Shown: positions 1 to 7,090, counted from the first letter of the stretch. The stretch: DNA of 12,082 nt from JAGGZI01 sp964399605 (GCA_964399605.1 CAYNRH010000026.1:1-12082); one strand, 5' to 3'. Numbers and translations are program-made. Notes: generated from the sequence alone by a model not told the origin.

Positions 1-67
1 TTTTCAAAATTCCCTCATCGGAATAAGCAATATCATCTATATTTCCAACTTCAATAATCCTTCTCAT
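1..67 (-). CDS. 5' end of an unidentified protein, leaving the window
   Basis: An open frame begins with ATG at 67-65 on the minus strand and stays open to base 1, giving about 22 residues that start MRRIIEVGNIDDIAY. The composition is protein-like, but too little is present to name a family. A TATA-like TTTAAATA lies around 91-100, about 28 nt upstream of the ATG, overlapping the end of the rhomboid gene. This matches the leaderless promoter spacing of other genes in the window. There is no Shine-Dalgarno. The gene follows the rhomboid gene on the same strand but probably has its own promoter. Confidence 0.5.
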   Translation of the reverse strand, partial: MRRIIEVGNIDDIAYSDEGILK

Positions 68-93
68 AGAAACAAGTATATTGTCACTACTAT

Positions 94-711
94 TTAAAAG
101 TTATAATCTATGTAATAGTCTATCGATTCTTCCTCATCTGGCGGCAATGGTTTCTCCACTGGCTTTTTTTCTTTGAATTTTTTCCTCAGGAGAAGACCTA
201 TGATTATTCCGAATCCAAGACCAAAAATATGTGCAGCATTTGCTATTCCCGAGGGGGCAAACATTCCAACAATATCAATTAACGCCCAGAGTATTGCAGC
301 CACAAACATTGGCATGGGAACACCGAAAACCCATACTGACATTTTTGGCCTGAGAACTGCCAACGTTCCTAATATTCCATATATGGCGCCAGAAGCCCCG
401 AGGCTTGCGGGATAAAACATGGCGGCCCCTATGCTGGCGACTATGCCTGAAGAAAAGAAAACCAAAAGAAAATTTCTTGAGCCTATGATGTTTTCAAGTA
501 TCAACCCAAAAAGCCCGAGTGCAAACATATTGAAAAAAAGGTGCTGAAATCCGCCATGAAGAAATATTGATGTTACCAAAAGCCATGGCTCTGAAAAAAC
601 ACGGGAATTGTAAAGGGCAAATTGGTCTGTTATCTGTGGGAAGATAATCTGAAATATGAAAACAACTGTACATACTCCCACCAGCCAAAGGGAATAATAT
701 TTTGACTGCAT
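94..711 (-). CDS. Rhomboid family intramembrane serine protease
   Basis: Rhomboids cleave transmembrane substrates inside the membrane with a Ser-His dyad. From the start chosen here the protein has 205 residues. Visible are the HLFFN motif (H57, N61) after the first membrane segment, GASG at 105-108 with nucleophile Ser107, and His161 in AAHIFGLGFG, with about six hydrophobic segments. The C-terminal tail (about 176-205) is charged, with a KK-rich part then an acidic stretch, and is probably cytoplasmic. An upstream in-frame ATG at 747-745 would add 12 residues inside the helicase gene. I prefer the ATG at 711-709 because GGGGGAG sits 7 nt before it and the helicase stop (TGA, 715-713) ends 1 nt before it, so the two genes are translationally coupled. 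Family assignment is secure; substrates are unknown. Confidence 0.93.
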   Translation of the reverse strand: MQSKYYSLWLVGVCTVVFIFQIIFPQITDQFALYNSRVFSEPWLLVTSIFLHGGFQHLFFNMFALGLFGLILENIIGSRNFLLVFFSSGIVASIGAAMFYPASLGASGAIYGILGTLAVLRPKMSVWVFGVPMPMFVAAILWALIDIVGMFAPSGIANAAHIFGLGFGIIIGLLLRKKFKEKKPVEKPLPPDEEESIDYYIDYNF

Positions 712-712
712 A

Positions 713-2269
713 TCAGAACTCCCCCAACTTTTTTTGTTTTTCCTCAAAATGGCTTCTCATGTTTTTCAGTATTGTTTTCATTCTCTTTTCTTTATATTTT
801 GACACCCAGAAAAATGCTTCGTCGCGAGTTTCACGGGCTATGAGGACGACAACTTTCCCTGCACTTTGCCTTCCGGTCCTCCCCCTTCTTTGTATTGAAC
901 GAATCTCTGAAGGAACCGGCTCATAAAAAACAACCAAATCCACGGAAGGTATGTCCAAGCCCTCCTCGCCAACGGAAGTGCATACTATAGTGTTGTACTT
1001 AAGTTCCTTGAACTGCTCTAAAATCTTAACCTGGCTCTTCTGGGATAGTCCCTCGTCCCCAGCCTGGCCAACAAAAGCAACCGGCCTGCAGTTCTCCATT
1101 CCCTTAAGGATTTCAACTATCCTTTTAACTGAATCCCTGTAATGTGAAAAGACAATTACCTTTGAATTAGGATAAGTTTTGAACTGGTTTTCAATAAGCT
1201 TGTAAAGCTCATCTAACTTCGGGTGGTCTATTCCCTTCCCAACGAGCTCATAAAGTTTTAAAAAAGCTGTTTCCATTTCAGTATCTTTCATAACCCTTTT
1301 GACAGCCTTGGTTTTTCCTGACTCCGCAGCCTTTTGCATTCTTTTGAAGTACTGAAAAAGAGATTTTATTCCCTGTGTCTCCAAAAGTTCCAGAGAATGT
1401 TCTATTTTTAATGCTTCTGCAACAACAGACAACCCCTGAAAAATCCACTTTGGAGGATTTGGCTTGCTTGCCAGTATCCCCCTTATTCTTCCCTGAATCT
1501 GGAGTAGATCTCTCTTTCTGAGGTCTGTTGTGTCCGTAAGCTCCATACCTTTGAGTGTTTTATACCTTTTTTTAAGAGATTTTGATATCAGCTTATGAAT
1601 CTCTTTAAAATCCTCTGGCAAATCTATCATTATGTAATCTAAATTCACTTTCTGGACATAGGGCTTTACATCTTCGTCTATTTCCGTCTTTATCTCCACT
1701 GCATCAAAAAAAAGATTTTTGCAAACTCTTTCTATTTTATCCTTGTCTCCACCCGGAGATGCAGTAAGCCCCAATATTCTTGGGTTTTTTGCTTTTTTCA
1801 TGTACATTTCAGCTATGAAGGGATATGGATAATCCCCAATTCCCCTGTGGCATTCATCCAAAACCAAAAGTGAATAATCTGAAAAATCAAATCTTCCGGC
1901 AATAATATCATTCTGTATGACCTGTGGCGTTGCAAAAACCAGCATTGTTTTCTTATATTCTTTTTCCCTTTGGGATGGAGGGGTTTTTCCGGTGAAGACT
2001 CTCATATCCTCCTCGGCAATTTCCATAAATTTTGAAAAAGTCCTCTTATGCTGCTCCACAAGTGGCCTCGTGGGCGCAAGAACCATAACTTTCCCGCCAA
2101 TTTTGTTTAACCTGTGCGCAGCCAAAAGAATTGCAGAAGCTGTCTTGCCCATTCCAGTCGGCAGAACAACCATCGTGTTTTTGCTGCTGCATGTCGCCAA
2201 AACTGTTTCCTGATAAAGCCTCCTCTCCAAAGAATTCTTCTTGATTAAAGGATATTCCACGTAGTTCAT
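713..2269 (-). CDS. hef: Hef/FANCM-type superfamily 2 helicase without nuclease domain
   Basis: A 518-residue SF2 ATPase of the Hef/FANCM/Mph1 group, which remodels forked and branched DNA at stalled replication forks. RecA-like domain 1 has Walker A PTGMGKT (37-43), APTRPL (65-70), DECH box (138-141) and TASPGG (169-174). The middle region (about 185-340) is helical and charged, as expected for the Hef thumb-like insert, with KIEHSLELLETQGIK near its end. Domain 2 has VFSHYRDSV, GEEGLDIPSVDLV and motif VI QRRGRTGRQ (460-468). The protein ends about 50 residues later in a lysine-rich tail. Euryarchaeal Hef normally continues into an XPF-type nuclease plus HhH domain; here the frame ends in a clean TGA and the rhomboid gene starts at once. 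A TATA-like ATTTAATACA at 2291-2300 lies about 27 nt upstream of the ATG, with no Shine-Dalgarno. Confidence 0.93.
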   Translation of the reverse strand: MNYVEYPLIKKNSLERRLYQETVLATCSSKNTMVVLPTGMGKTASAILLAAHRLNKIGGKVMVLAPTRPLVEQHKRTFSKFMEIAEEDMRVFTGKTPPSQREKEYKKTMLVFATPQVIQNDIIAGRFDFSDYSLLVLDECHRGIGDYPYPFIAEMYMKKAKNPRILGLTASPGGDKDKIERVCKNLFFDAVEIKTEIDEDVKPYVQKVNLDYIMIDLPEDFKEIHKLISKSLKKRYKTLKGMELTDTTDLRKRDLLQIQGRIRGILASKPNPPKWIFQGLSVVAEALKIEHSLELLETQGIKSLFQYFKRMQKAAESGKTKAVKRVMKDTEMETAFLKLYELVGKGIDHPKLDELYKLIENQFKTYPNSKVIVFSHYRDSVKRIVEILKGMENCRPVAFVGQAGDEGLSQKSQVKILEQFKELKYNTIVCTSVGEEGLDIPSVDLVVFYEPVPSEIRSIQRRGRTGRQSAGKVVVLIARETRDEAFFWVSKYKEKRMKTILKNMRSHFEEKQKKLGEF

Positions 2270-2290
2270 GTTAATATTATTAGCGGATAG

Positions 2291-2341
2291 TGTATTAAAT
2301 GTTTTTGAAGATAATTGATAGATAACATATAATTTTATATA
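2291..2341. promoter_or_regulatory. Divergent leaderless promoters for the helicase and the membrane protein gene
   Basis: The 95-bp gap between the helicase start (2269, -) and the membrane protein start (2365, +) holds two TATA-like elements. TTTTATATA at 2333-2341 is centred about 27 nt before the plus-strand ATG. ATTTAATACA, read on the minus strand at 2300-2291, is centred about 27 nt before the helicase ATG. Neither gene has a Shine-Dalgarno, so both transcripts are inferred to start at or next to the start codon. Confidence 0.6.
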
Positions 2342-2364
2342 CTACTAAATAGTAAATAATATTT

Positions 2365-2886
2365 ATGAATGATTATAAGCTTGATGTAGAGCCCAACCTA
2401 GACGACAATTTTTTGGACATCAAAAACATAGAGATTGTAGGCTATAGAGAGAAACTCAAGAAACACTACGAAACTGCCAAAAAGGTTGTTGGCAAAAAGA
2501 AAAATCTGTTGCTTGCAGGAGCTGCTGTGGGATTGCATATTGCAGGAGTTGCGACGGGCGCTTATGACAACCTATCTAGCTTTGATATACTACCACATCT
2601 TTTAAGCGCTGGAACATTGGCATATTTTGGAAAGGAAGCCCTCGAAGAAGAAAAGGTTGAAAGGTATGGTAAATATGTTATTCCTGCTGTTATAGCAGCA
2701 GGGATTGTATGGGAAGGCATTGAATATGCTTTCAATGTTCCACACTCAATGGCGCAGGGAAATATTGGAAACACATTAAAAGATCTCTTTGTAGATGTTG
2801 TGGGAGCAAAGCTTGCCATAAGTAGTGAGGAAATAAAAAATTATTTAGTGAGCTATACGGACTCACTCAAGAACAGAATAATATAA
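2365..2886 (+). CDS. Small multi-pass membrane protein, possibly YjdF/DUF2238-like
   Basis: A 173-residue protein with a charged N-terminus (about 1-46), then hydrophobic segments around 48-66, 74-88 and 103-122 and a further semi-hydrophobic stretch near 140-153. Conserved-looking polar residues sit in or near the membrane: DILPHLLSAGTLAYF, WEGIEYAF and NTLKDLFVDVVGA. That H / WE-E / D-D-G pattern resembles the DUF2238 (YjdF) group and related VanZ-like membrane proteins of unknown function. This is pattern resemblance only. The ATG is preceded by a TATA-like element at the leaderless distance. The TAA stop (2884-2886) directly abuts the stop codon of the convergent HerA-like gene. Confidence 0.8.
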   Translation: MNDYKLDVEPNLDDNFLDIKNIEIVGYREKLKKHYETAKKVVGKKKNLLLAGAAVGLHIAGVATGAYDNLSSFDILPHLLSAGTLAYFGKEALEEEKVERYGKYVIPAVIAAGIVWEGIEYAFNVPHSMAQGNIGNTLKDLFVDVVGAKLAISSEEIKNYLVSYTDSLKNRII

Positions 2887-4173
2887 TCAGCTTTCTTCTT
2901 CTGGCATCGCGGTTGGTGTTCCACCTGCATGCCAGCTTTGCCTTGGCCTGACTTTCATTGGATAAATTCTTTCGCTGTTGTCGTCAAGCACTATGGCAGC
3001 TCCAGGCTCCTTAGGCAAATCACTTATATACTTCTGTATATCAAAAAGAAGATACGTCTGCATTATATTCCTCAGCGCTTTTATGTCCTGCTCTGCCGTT
3101 ATCCTATGGGACAAGATAATATCTGCCTGGGAAATTGCATCCTCATGAAGCTTGTTTGGCCTCTGTGTTATCAGAATGCAGGAAATTCCTGGCTGCCTTC
3201 CCTGTTTTATTATGGTCAAAAGTGGATCCGAGGCTGCTGTTTTTCCCTTGGCTGGAAGGAAGTTGTGAGCCTCATCTATTATAAGCCACGTTATTGGTAT
3301 TTTCATTTCTTTGAATCCTGATATTATTCCTATTTCTTCCTCTCTTCTTGCAGCAGTCCTTATGTTCTGGACTTTTCTTGAAATCAACCCGACAAGAAGG
3401 CTCCTCACGCTCCACCCTTCAGTGACCTGGCTGAAGAAAGACACGTCTATAATTGACACTTTTCCGGGACCAAGAAGCTCTTCAATCGTTATTCCCTTTG
3501 GAGAAAAAATGCCCCAATCTTTTGCAGAATTAAACCTGTTTATCAAGTTTGCTTTTTCTTTTTTCTCTGCTTCAGAATCTTCTGTAATTACATCAACTAT
3601 ATCATTTATGGAATAATTTTTCCCGGTTTTCTTTATTCTTCTTATGCATCTGTCCAATAAAATTCCAGAGGGTTCTATCATTGAAATATTGAATGAAAGC
3701 AGCCAATCCTCTGAGGTTAGTTCAGATGGTCTTATGTTAAAAACTTTGTCGTAAGGTATGTTTTCTTTTTTGAACTGTTCTTCAAACCCTTTTGGTATAT
3801 AGACTTCCACTTTAAAAGAAGACGGCTTTAATCCCCATTTATCCAAAAGCTCCATCTGCCTTTCGTTTGGATTCTTCATGGACCAAAAAATTCCCTGTGT
3901 ATCTATCATTAAGATGGAAAGATTGTTCTTTATTTCATCCGGGAGCTTCAGAACTTCTTCGGCTATTACACATCCGGAATAAGATTTTCCGGAACCTCTT
4001 TTCCCACATATTAACATCACATGCGGCCTTGAAACATCAAATCTTATGGGATTCGTCATATGGGCATTTTCTCCCTTTCCAACAAGATGCCTGCCCAAGT
4101 AAATGGTTCCTTTTGTTCCGTATTTTTCAAGGTCAATCGCATCTCTTCCGACAACAATTTCATTCAAAGGCAT
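2887..4173 (-). CDS. HerA/DUF87-family hexameric ATPase
   Basis: A 428-residue P-loop ATPase of the HerA-FtsK group. The N-terminus (about 1-48, IVVGRDAIDLEKYGTKG and IYLGRHLVGKG) resembles the short HAS-barrel. Walker A is GKRGSGKS (57-64), an aspartate-containing strand SILMIDTQG lies at 86-94, Walker B is WLIIDEAHNF (296-305, D300/E301), and ITQRP (335-339) is the sensor-like motif. R357 in SHRITAEQD is a candidate arginine finger. HerA proteins translocate DNA, often with the nuclease NurA in end resection, but NurA is not adjacent here, so a general DUF87 role is also possible. The ATG at 4173-4171 has no Shine-Dalgarno; AAATATAAAAT near 4195-4204 is a TATA-like element about 26 nt upstream. 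The charged tail ends PEEES. Confidence 0.88.
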   Translation of the reverse strand: MPLNEIVVGRDAIDLEKYGTKGTIYLGRHLVGKGENAHMTNPIRFDVSRPHVMLICGKRGSGKSYSGCVIAEEVLKLPDEIKNNLSILMIDTQGIFWSMKNPNERQMELLDKWGLKPSSFKVEVYIPKGFEEQFKKENIPYDKVFNIRPSELTSEDWLLSFNISMIEPSGILLDRCIRRIKKTGKNYSINDIVDVITEDSEAEKKEKANLINRFNSAKDWGIFSPKGITIEELLGPGKVSIIDVSFFSQVTEGWSVRSLLVGLISRKVQNIRTAARREEEIGIISGFKEMKIPITWLIIDEAHNFLPAKGKTAASDPLLTIIKQGRQPGISCILITQRPNKLHEDAISQADIILSHRITAEQDIKALRNIMQTYLLFDIQKYISDLPKEPGAAIVLDDNSERIYPMKVRPRQSWHAGGTPTAMPEEES

Positions 4174-4272
4174 GATTAGAATTAGGAGGGATTAAATATA
4201 AAATTAAATTAATATTTTTCCATTTTTATATAAGTATTTAAGCTTCTTTTCCTTTATTGTTATTGTGATAAT

Positions 4273-4392
4273 ATGGGTCGTGTAACAATTAATTTTATTA
4301 TAGAAGATATATCAGAAGAAACATCGAATAGTGAAGAGTTTGGTTATTTCTTAAGGGAAATTAGAAAATCTTTAAGGGAGTATCCCAAATAG
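4273..4392 (+). CDS. Possible 39-residue protein
   Basis: A short frame, ATG at 4273 to TAG at 4390-4392, encodes a 39-residue charged protein beginning MGRVTINFIIEDISEE and ending REIRKSLREYPK. A beta-like start followed by an amphipathic helix is plausible. It sits alone between two minus-strand genes. A strong TATA-like TTTTTATATAAG lies at 4223-4233, which would put transcription start about 18 nt before the ATG. GTGAT at 4265-4269 is a weak, close Shine-Dalgarno candidate. No family is recognised. The alternative is a non-coding gap transcript. Confidence 0.45.
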   Translation: MGRVTINFIIEDISEETSNSEEFGYFLREIRKSLREYPK

Positions 4393-4423
4393 AAGAATGT
4401 CATTAACAAAGATAAATTATAAT

Positions 4424-4846
4424 TCACTTCATTCCCAGAAAATTTTTTATATTCTCAATATCTTTTAAAAGGCAGGATGCAACAATACCTAAAAAGAAAA
4501 CAATGAAACTGTAGTGAACAGATGCCGTTTTGGAAACCATATCCACAGATAGGACAATTATCAGAGTTGCAAAAATTCTGTCAAACCAATCCCTTCCTAG
4601 CTTATATCCATATGATTTTGGCTTCTTGCCTTCTGGCCATTTATATCTGATATAAGCCCTATCAACTACAAACCCTATTAAAAATAAAATTCCATAAATT
4701 TCCATATCATTTAAAAAAATGCCCATCAGTAATCCAGAAACAATCAATATTATGATTGTAAATGTGAAATTTTCTTTTTCCTCCCTTGACCAATAGCCAA
4801 ATACTATGACAAAAATTAATGTTATGATGTCGTACAAGAGCTCCAT
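4424..4846 (-). CDS. Small integral membrane protein of unknown function
   Basis: A 140-residue protein with four hydrophobic segments: about 4-17, 28-45, 50-62 and, after a basic loop, 90-106, plus a last one around 112-126. The loop at about 66-86 (YIRYKWPEGKKPKSYGYKLGRDW) is positively charged and probably cytoplasmic. I recognise no family motif. The gene follows the M50 protease on the same strand after 32 nt. A TATA-like TTTTTATTT on the minus strand at about 4878-4869, overlapping the protease stop, is about 27 nt upstream of the ATG, so it may have its own leaderless promoter as well as readthrough from the cluster. Confidence 0.7.
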   Translation of the reverse strand: MELLYDIITLIFVIVFGYWSREEKENFTFTIIILIVSGLLMGIFLNDMEIYGILFLIGFVVDRAYIRYKWPEGKKPKSYGYKLGRDWFDRIFATLIIVLSVDMVSKTASVHYSFIVFFLGIVASCLLKDIENIKNFLGMK

Positions 4847-4878
4847 GTATTTTATTTTAATCTACAGAAATAAAAACT

Positions 4879-5463
4879 TTAGAAGAGGGACATTCCAATC
4901 CAACCTATCATGGAAACGATAAAAATGGCCAACCATGTCTTTCTGTCCCATCTCATAACCTTGTAGCCGTCTAATGGGGGAAAAGGCAAAAGGTTGAAAA
5001 ACGCTATAAATATGTTTATTGATGCCCCCATCCAAAAGAATCCCCATGGGTAAACTGAATTTAAAAACAAAAATCCAAGTGCTATAAAAAGATTAGTCAG
5101 AGGGCCTGCAATTGATATGACACCATACTCCTCATTTTTTATGGTAGTGTACTCGCTTCTCCATCTTGAAAATTTCAGGGCTGAGATATATACAGCACCA
5201 GGTGCTGCAAATATAACCCTTCCGCCACTTATTATGCCTAATATCAACGCAAATAAGAGTCCAGACGGCCAAAGCCTGTATTCAGCATAAGCTCCAAATT
5301 TTCTTGCTACATTTCTATGGGCAAGCTCATGCAGCACAAAAGTTATAGCAACTATTATAATAGACGCTATAAGATTAGGAAGAGTAAGGTTTGAAAGAGA
5401 GAAAATGAAACCAATAACTATCGTAGAAATGAATAAATCCCTTATCTCTCTCTCTGTGTACAT
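4879..5463 (-). CDS. M50 (site-2 protease family) membrane metalloprotease
   Basis: A 194-residue multi-pass protein with the zinc motif HELAH (45-49) inside a membrane segment, followed by the usual VARKFGA loop, and the second conserved motif NLLPFPPLDG (157-166, with metal ligand D165) before the last membrane helix. These are the two signature elements of S2P proteases, which cleave substrates inside the membrane. There is no PDZ or CBS domain, so this is a minimal version. The start is supported by GGTGA about 6 nt before the ATG, overlapping the stop (TAG) of the upstream TraB-domain gene; the two genes are 8 nt apart and surely co-transcribed. Substrate unknown. Confidence 0.92.
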   Translation of the reverse strand: MYTEREIRDLFISTIVIGFIFSLSNLTLPNLIASIIIVAITFVLHELAHRNVARKFGAYAEYRLWPSGLLFALILGIISGGRVIFAAPGAVYISALKFSRWRSEYTTIKNEEYGVISIAGPLTNLFIALGFLFLNSVYPWGFFWMGASINIFIAFFNLLPFPPLDGYKVMRWDRKTWLAIFIVSMIGWIGMSLF

Positions 5464-5471
5464 ATATTCAC

Positions 5472-6089
5472 CTATATTATCTTTATTTTTTCACCTTTTA
5501 ATAGCTTTTTAAGCCCATTGACATGCCCGGCTCCCACAACAACAAGTATTTTCTTGTGGTTTTTTCCAAGCTCTTTTATCATTTTAGACATGAACCTGTT
5601 TCTCTTTAGCACAAGTATTCTGTATATAAATGGAAATTTAATTTTAAGATATTTGATTGCTTCATTGACAACTTCTTCGGACGGGACTTTTTTCAGGTCT
5701 ATCTTTTTGGTTCCAATGCCACTGAACATTGTAAATGTAAACAGCCTAATTTTCTCCCATAAGGGAATTTTGTTTATATCGTTCATGGTTATATAAAAAT
5801 CCTGGTCTATAAGGCACACCGGAATATTATTTTCCCTGGAAATTTTCACTGATTCAAACATTTCCTGCCCTGGAAATATTCCAGTCATTTTTCCAAGTTC
5901 TTTTTGAAGCCACGACAAAAATTTTAGAAAAAAACCGGGAGGACTGGTGGTTTCACCAGATTTTAGAGCATTATATCTCATTGGATCAAGCTCCACAGCA
6001 ACACAATCGGGGTTCTCATCCTTTATCGCCTTTTTTATCCTCTTAATACTTTCTGGTGCTATGTGCGACGTGCCAAGAAGAATTATCAT
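5472..6089 (-). CDS. TraB/PrgY-domain protein, soluble form
   Basis: A 205-residue TraB-family protein. Signature motifs are GTSHIAPES (6-14), CVAVELDPMRY (29-39, with E33, D35, R38), a middle FPGQEM and IDQD region, and VVGAGHVNGL (184-193) near the end. The family (TraB, PrgY, and metalloprotease-like Tiki relatives) carries a core with conserved GxxH, E and GxxH residues; plasmid PrgY reduces peptide pheromone activity, and archaeal functions are not established. Many archaeal members continue into a C-terminal membrane region; this one stops about 12 residues after the last motif and shows no clear membrane segment. It starts 4 nt after the S16 protease stop, with GAGTGAT just upstream, so it is in the same operon. 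Confidence 0.88.
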   Translation of the reverse strand: MIILLGTSHIAPESIKRIKKAIKDENPDCVAVELDPMRYNALKSGETTSPPGFFLKFLSWLQKELGKMTGIFPGQEMFESVKISRENNIPVCLIDQDFYITMNDINKIPLWEKIRLFTFTMFSGIGTKKIDLKKVPSEEVVNEAIKYLKIKFPFIYRILVLKRNRFMSKMIKELGKNHKKILVVVGAGHVNGLKKLLKGEKIKII

Positions 6090-6093
6090 AAAA

Positions 6094-6855
6094 TCACTCT
6101 AAAAAATATTTAACAGCATCGTTTATAGATGACACTTCAATTACATCTATTCCCAACTCTTTTTCAACATCGATTTCAACAGGCTCGTAATTTATGCTAC
6201 AAACTTTCAGATAACCGTGTTTTTCACAACTTTGAATTTTTTTATATTCAATATATTCTCCCTGACCTTTTGGTATCAAAAAATACTTGTATCCTGCATC
6301 CTTCACGGCTTTACCTTTTGCAAGTATTCCCCCGACCTTACCTATTTTTCCATCTGGCTCTATAGTTCCTGTTATTACAGTATCATTTCTAAGAGTTTTG
6401 TTTTCCAATGCGGCTATTGTTGCTATTGTAAATGCTGCACCAGCACTCGGCCCGCCAACCAGCGTGGTGTTTGGTATACCTATGGTATATGTCAAGTCCA
6501 AATTTTTAGATTCTTCACCAATGTAATTTTCAGCAACTTCTTTGGCTGTTTGTATTGACTGCTGTGTGTCTATCCAGAACAAAAGTGATTCTACATCAAC
6601 CAATACCCTTCCATTACCAGGAACTGCCCTAACAGTCAGGTTTGTCACAACGCCATTGCCTTCGCTGTCAACTGCAACCAATTTTGTCTTAACTTCAGAA
6701 AAAATATTGTAATTTTCAAACGGTATGTCTTTTACCTCTTCAATACACTCTTCATTTCCTTCACTCGCAACCGGCTCTTGAAAAGCTATTCCAAAAGCAA
6801 ACCCAAAAGAGAATATGACAAGCACAATCAAAATAAAAACAATATTTTCTTTCAT
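6094..6855 (-). CDS. Membrane-anchored S16 (Lon-type) serine protease without AAA+ domain
   Basis: A 253-residue protein with an N-terminal membrane segment (about 5-24) and an extracytoplasmic or membrane-proximal Lon protease domain. Catalytic Ser137 is in GGPSAGAA and the partner Lys180 in GKIGKVGGILAKGKA, matching the Lon Ser-Lys dyad. There is no ATPase module, so this is a stand-alone S16 enzyme, unlike membrane LonB with its AAA+ domain. In-frame ATGs upstream (6924 and 6909) would add 18-23 residues, but these codons lie inside the 3' half of the SRP RNA and precede a perfect signal-anchor start, MKENIVFILIVLV, so I choose 6855. No good Shine-Dalgarno is visible. The gene starts 21 nt after the inferred SRP RNA end, on the same strand, with no obvious terminator between. 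Confidence 0.9.
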   Translation of the reverse strand: MKENIVFILIVLVIFSFGFAFGIAFQEPVASEGNEECIEEVKDIPFENYNIFSEVKTKLVAVDSEGNGVVTNLTVRAVPGNGRVLVDVESLLFWIDTQQSIQTAKEVAENYIGEESKNLDLTYTIGIPNTTLVGGPSAGAAFTIATIAALENKTLRNDTVITGTIEPDGKIGKVGGILAKGKAVKDAGYKYFLIPKGQGEYIEYKKIQSCEKHGYLKVCSINYEPVEIDVEKELGIDVIEVSSINDAVKYFLE

Positions 6856-6983
6856 AACAACCACTGGTGTTTTAGCGGTGGAATTCACCTGGATGGACTT
6901 GAATGACATTGTGGATGAATCCACCTATCCTCCTCCATTCCGATGACCCCTAAACATTGGAAACTCCTGCTTAGGGCTGCTAT

Positions 6984-7031
6984 ATCGAGTAGGTTGCACA
7001 GACGTAGACTTCATATACGCCAGTTTCCTAT
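6984..7031 (-). other. 48-nt intron-like insert in SRP RNA helix 8
   Basis: On the RNA strand, the canonical tip CAGG-AUC-GGGA-GAU is followed not by AGCAG but by 48 extra nt, after which AGCAGCCCUAAG resumes. The insert is bounded by a direct AUAG repeat, so the excision register can slide by up to 4 nt (6980-7027 is equivalent). Removal gives exactly CAGG, 3 bp, GNRA loop, 3 bp, AGCAG. Before removal, AUC and GAG of the 5' exon can pair with CUCGAU at the insert's 3' end, and UAGG pairs with CCUA, leaving unpaired bases 3' of the central helix on both strands, which is the polarity of a bulge-helix-bulge splice motif. Inside, GGCGUA pairs with UACGUC around a 9-nt loop. The motif is relaxed, not the strict 3-4-3 form. 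An unspliced expansion is the alternative. Confidence 0.7.
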
Positions 7032-7078
7032 CTCCCGATCCTGGCCCGGTTCACAAGAGCACCAATCCTAGGGGACGG

Positions 7079-7090
7079 AACTTCGCAGTT
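7079..7090 (-). other. Short hairpin at the expected place of SRP helix 6
   Basis: RNA AACU-GCGA-AGUU forms a 4-bp stem with a GNRA-type loop at the point where the 5' strand passes from helix 5 to the long base of helix 8. Helix 6, the SRP19 site, is normally much longer and capped by a GNAR loop such as GGAG. No longer hairpin can be found there because the flanking bases pair with the 3' strand. Confidence 0.45.

Noticed and set aside
712..747. Rhomboid start at 747 inside the helicase gene
   Set aside because: The ATG at 711 has GGGGGAG at the right spacing and follows the helicase stop directly.
6129..6558. Plus-strand frames opposite the S16 protease
   Set aside because: They are antisense shadows of a gene with intact catalytic motifs and have no promoter or family likeness.
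6856..6924. N-terminal extension of the S16 protease to an upstream ATG
   Set aside because: These codons lie inside the 3' strand of SRP RNA helix 5/1, whose pairing explains the sequence, and the ATG at 6855 gives a normal membrane-anchor start.
6911..6924. GTGGA-TTCA-TCCAC hairpin as a terminator
   Set aside because: TCCACAAT pairs better with AUUGUGGA of the SRP 5' strand, and no T-run follows.
6984..7037. Strict 3-4-3 bulge-helix-bulge using AUCG with CGAU and bulges GGA and AUA
   Set aside because: The geometry is exact, but cutting there would leave only six bases between CAGG and AGCAG, which cannot form the conserved 3-bp tip with a GNRA loop.
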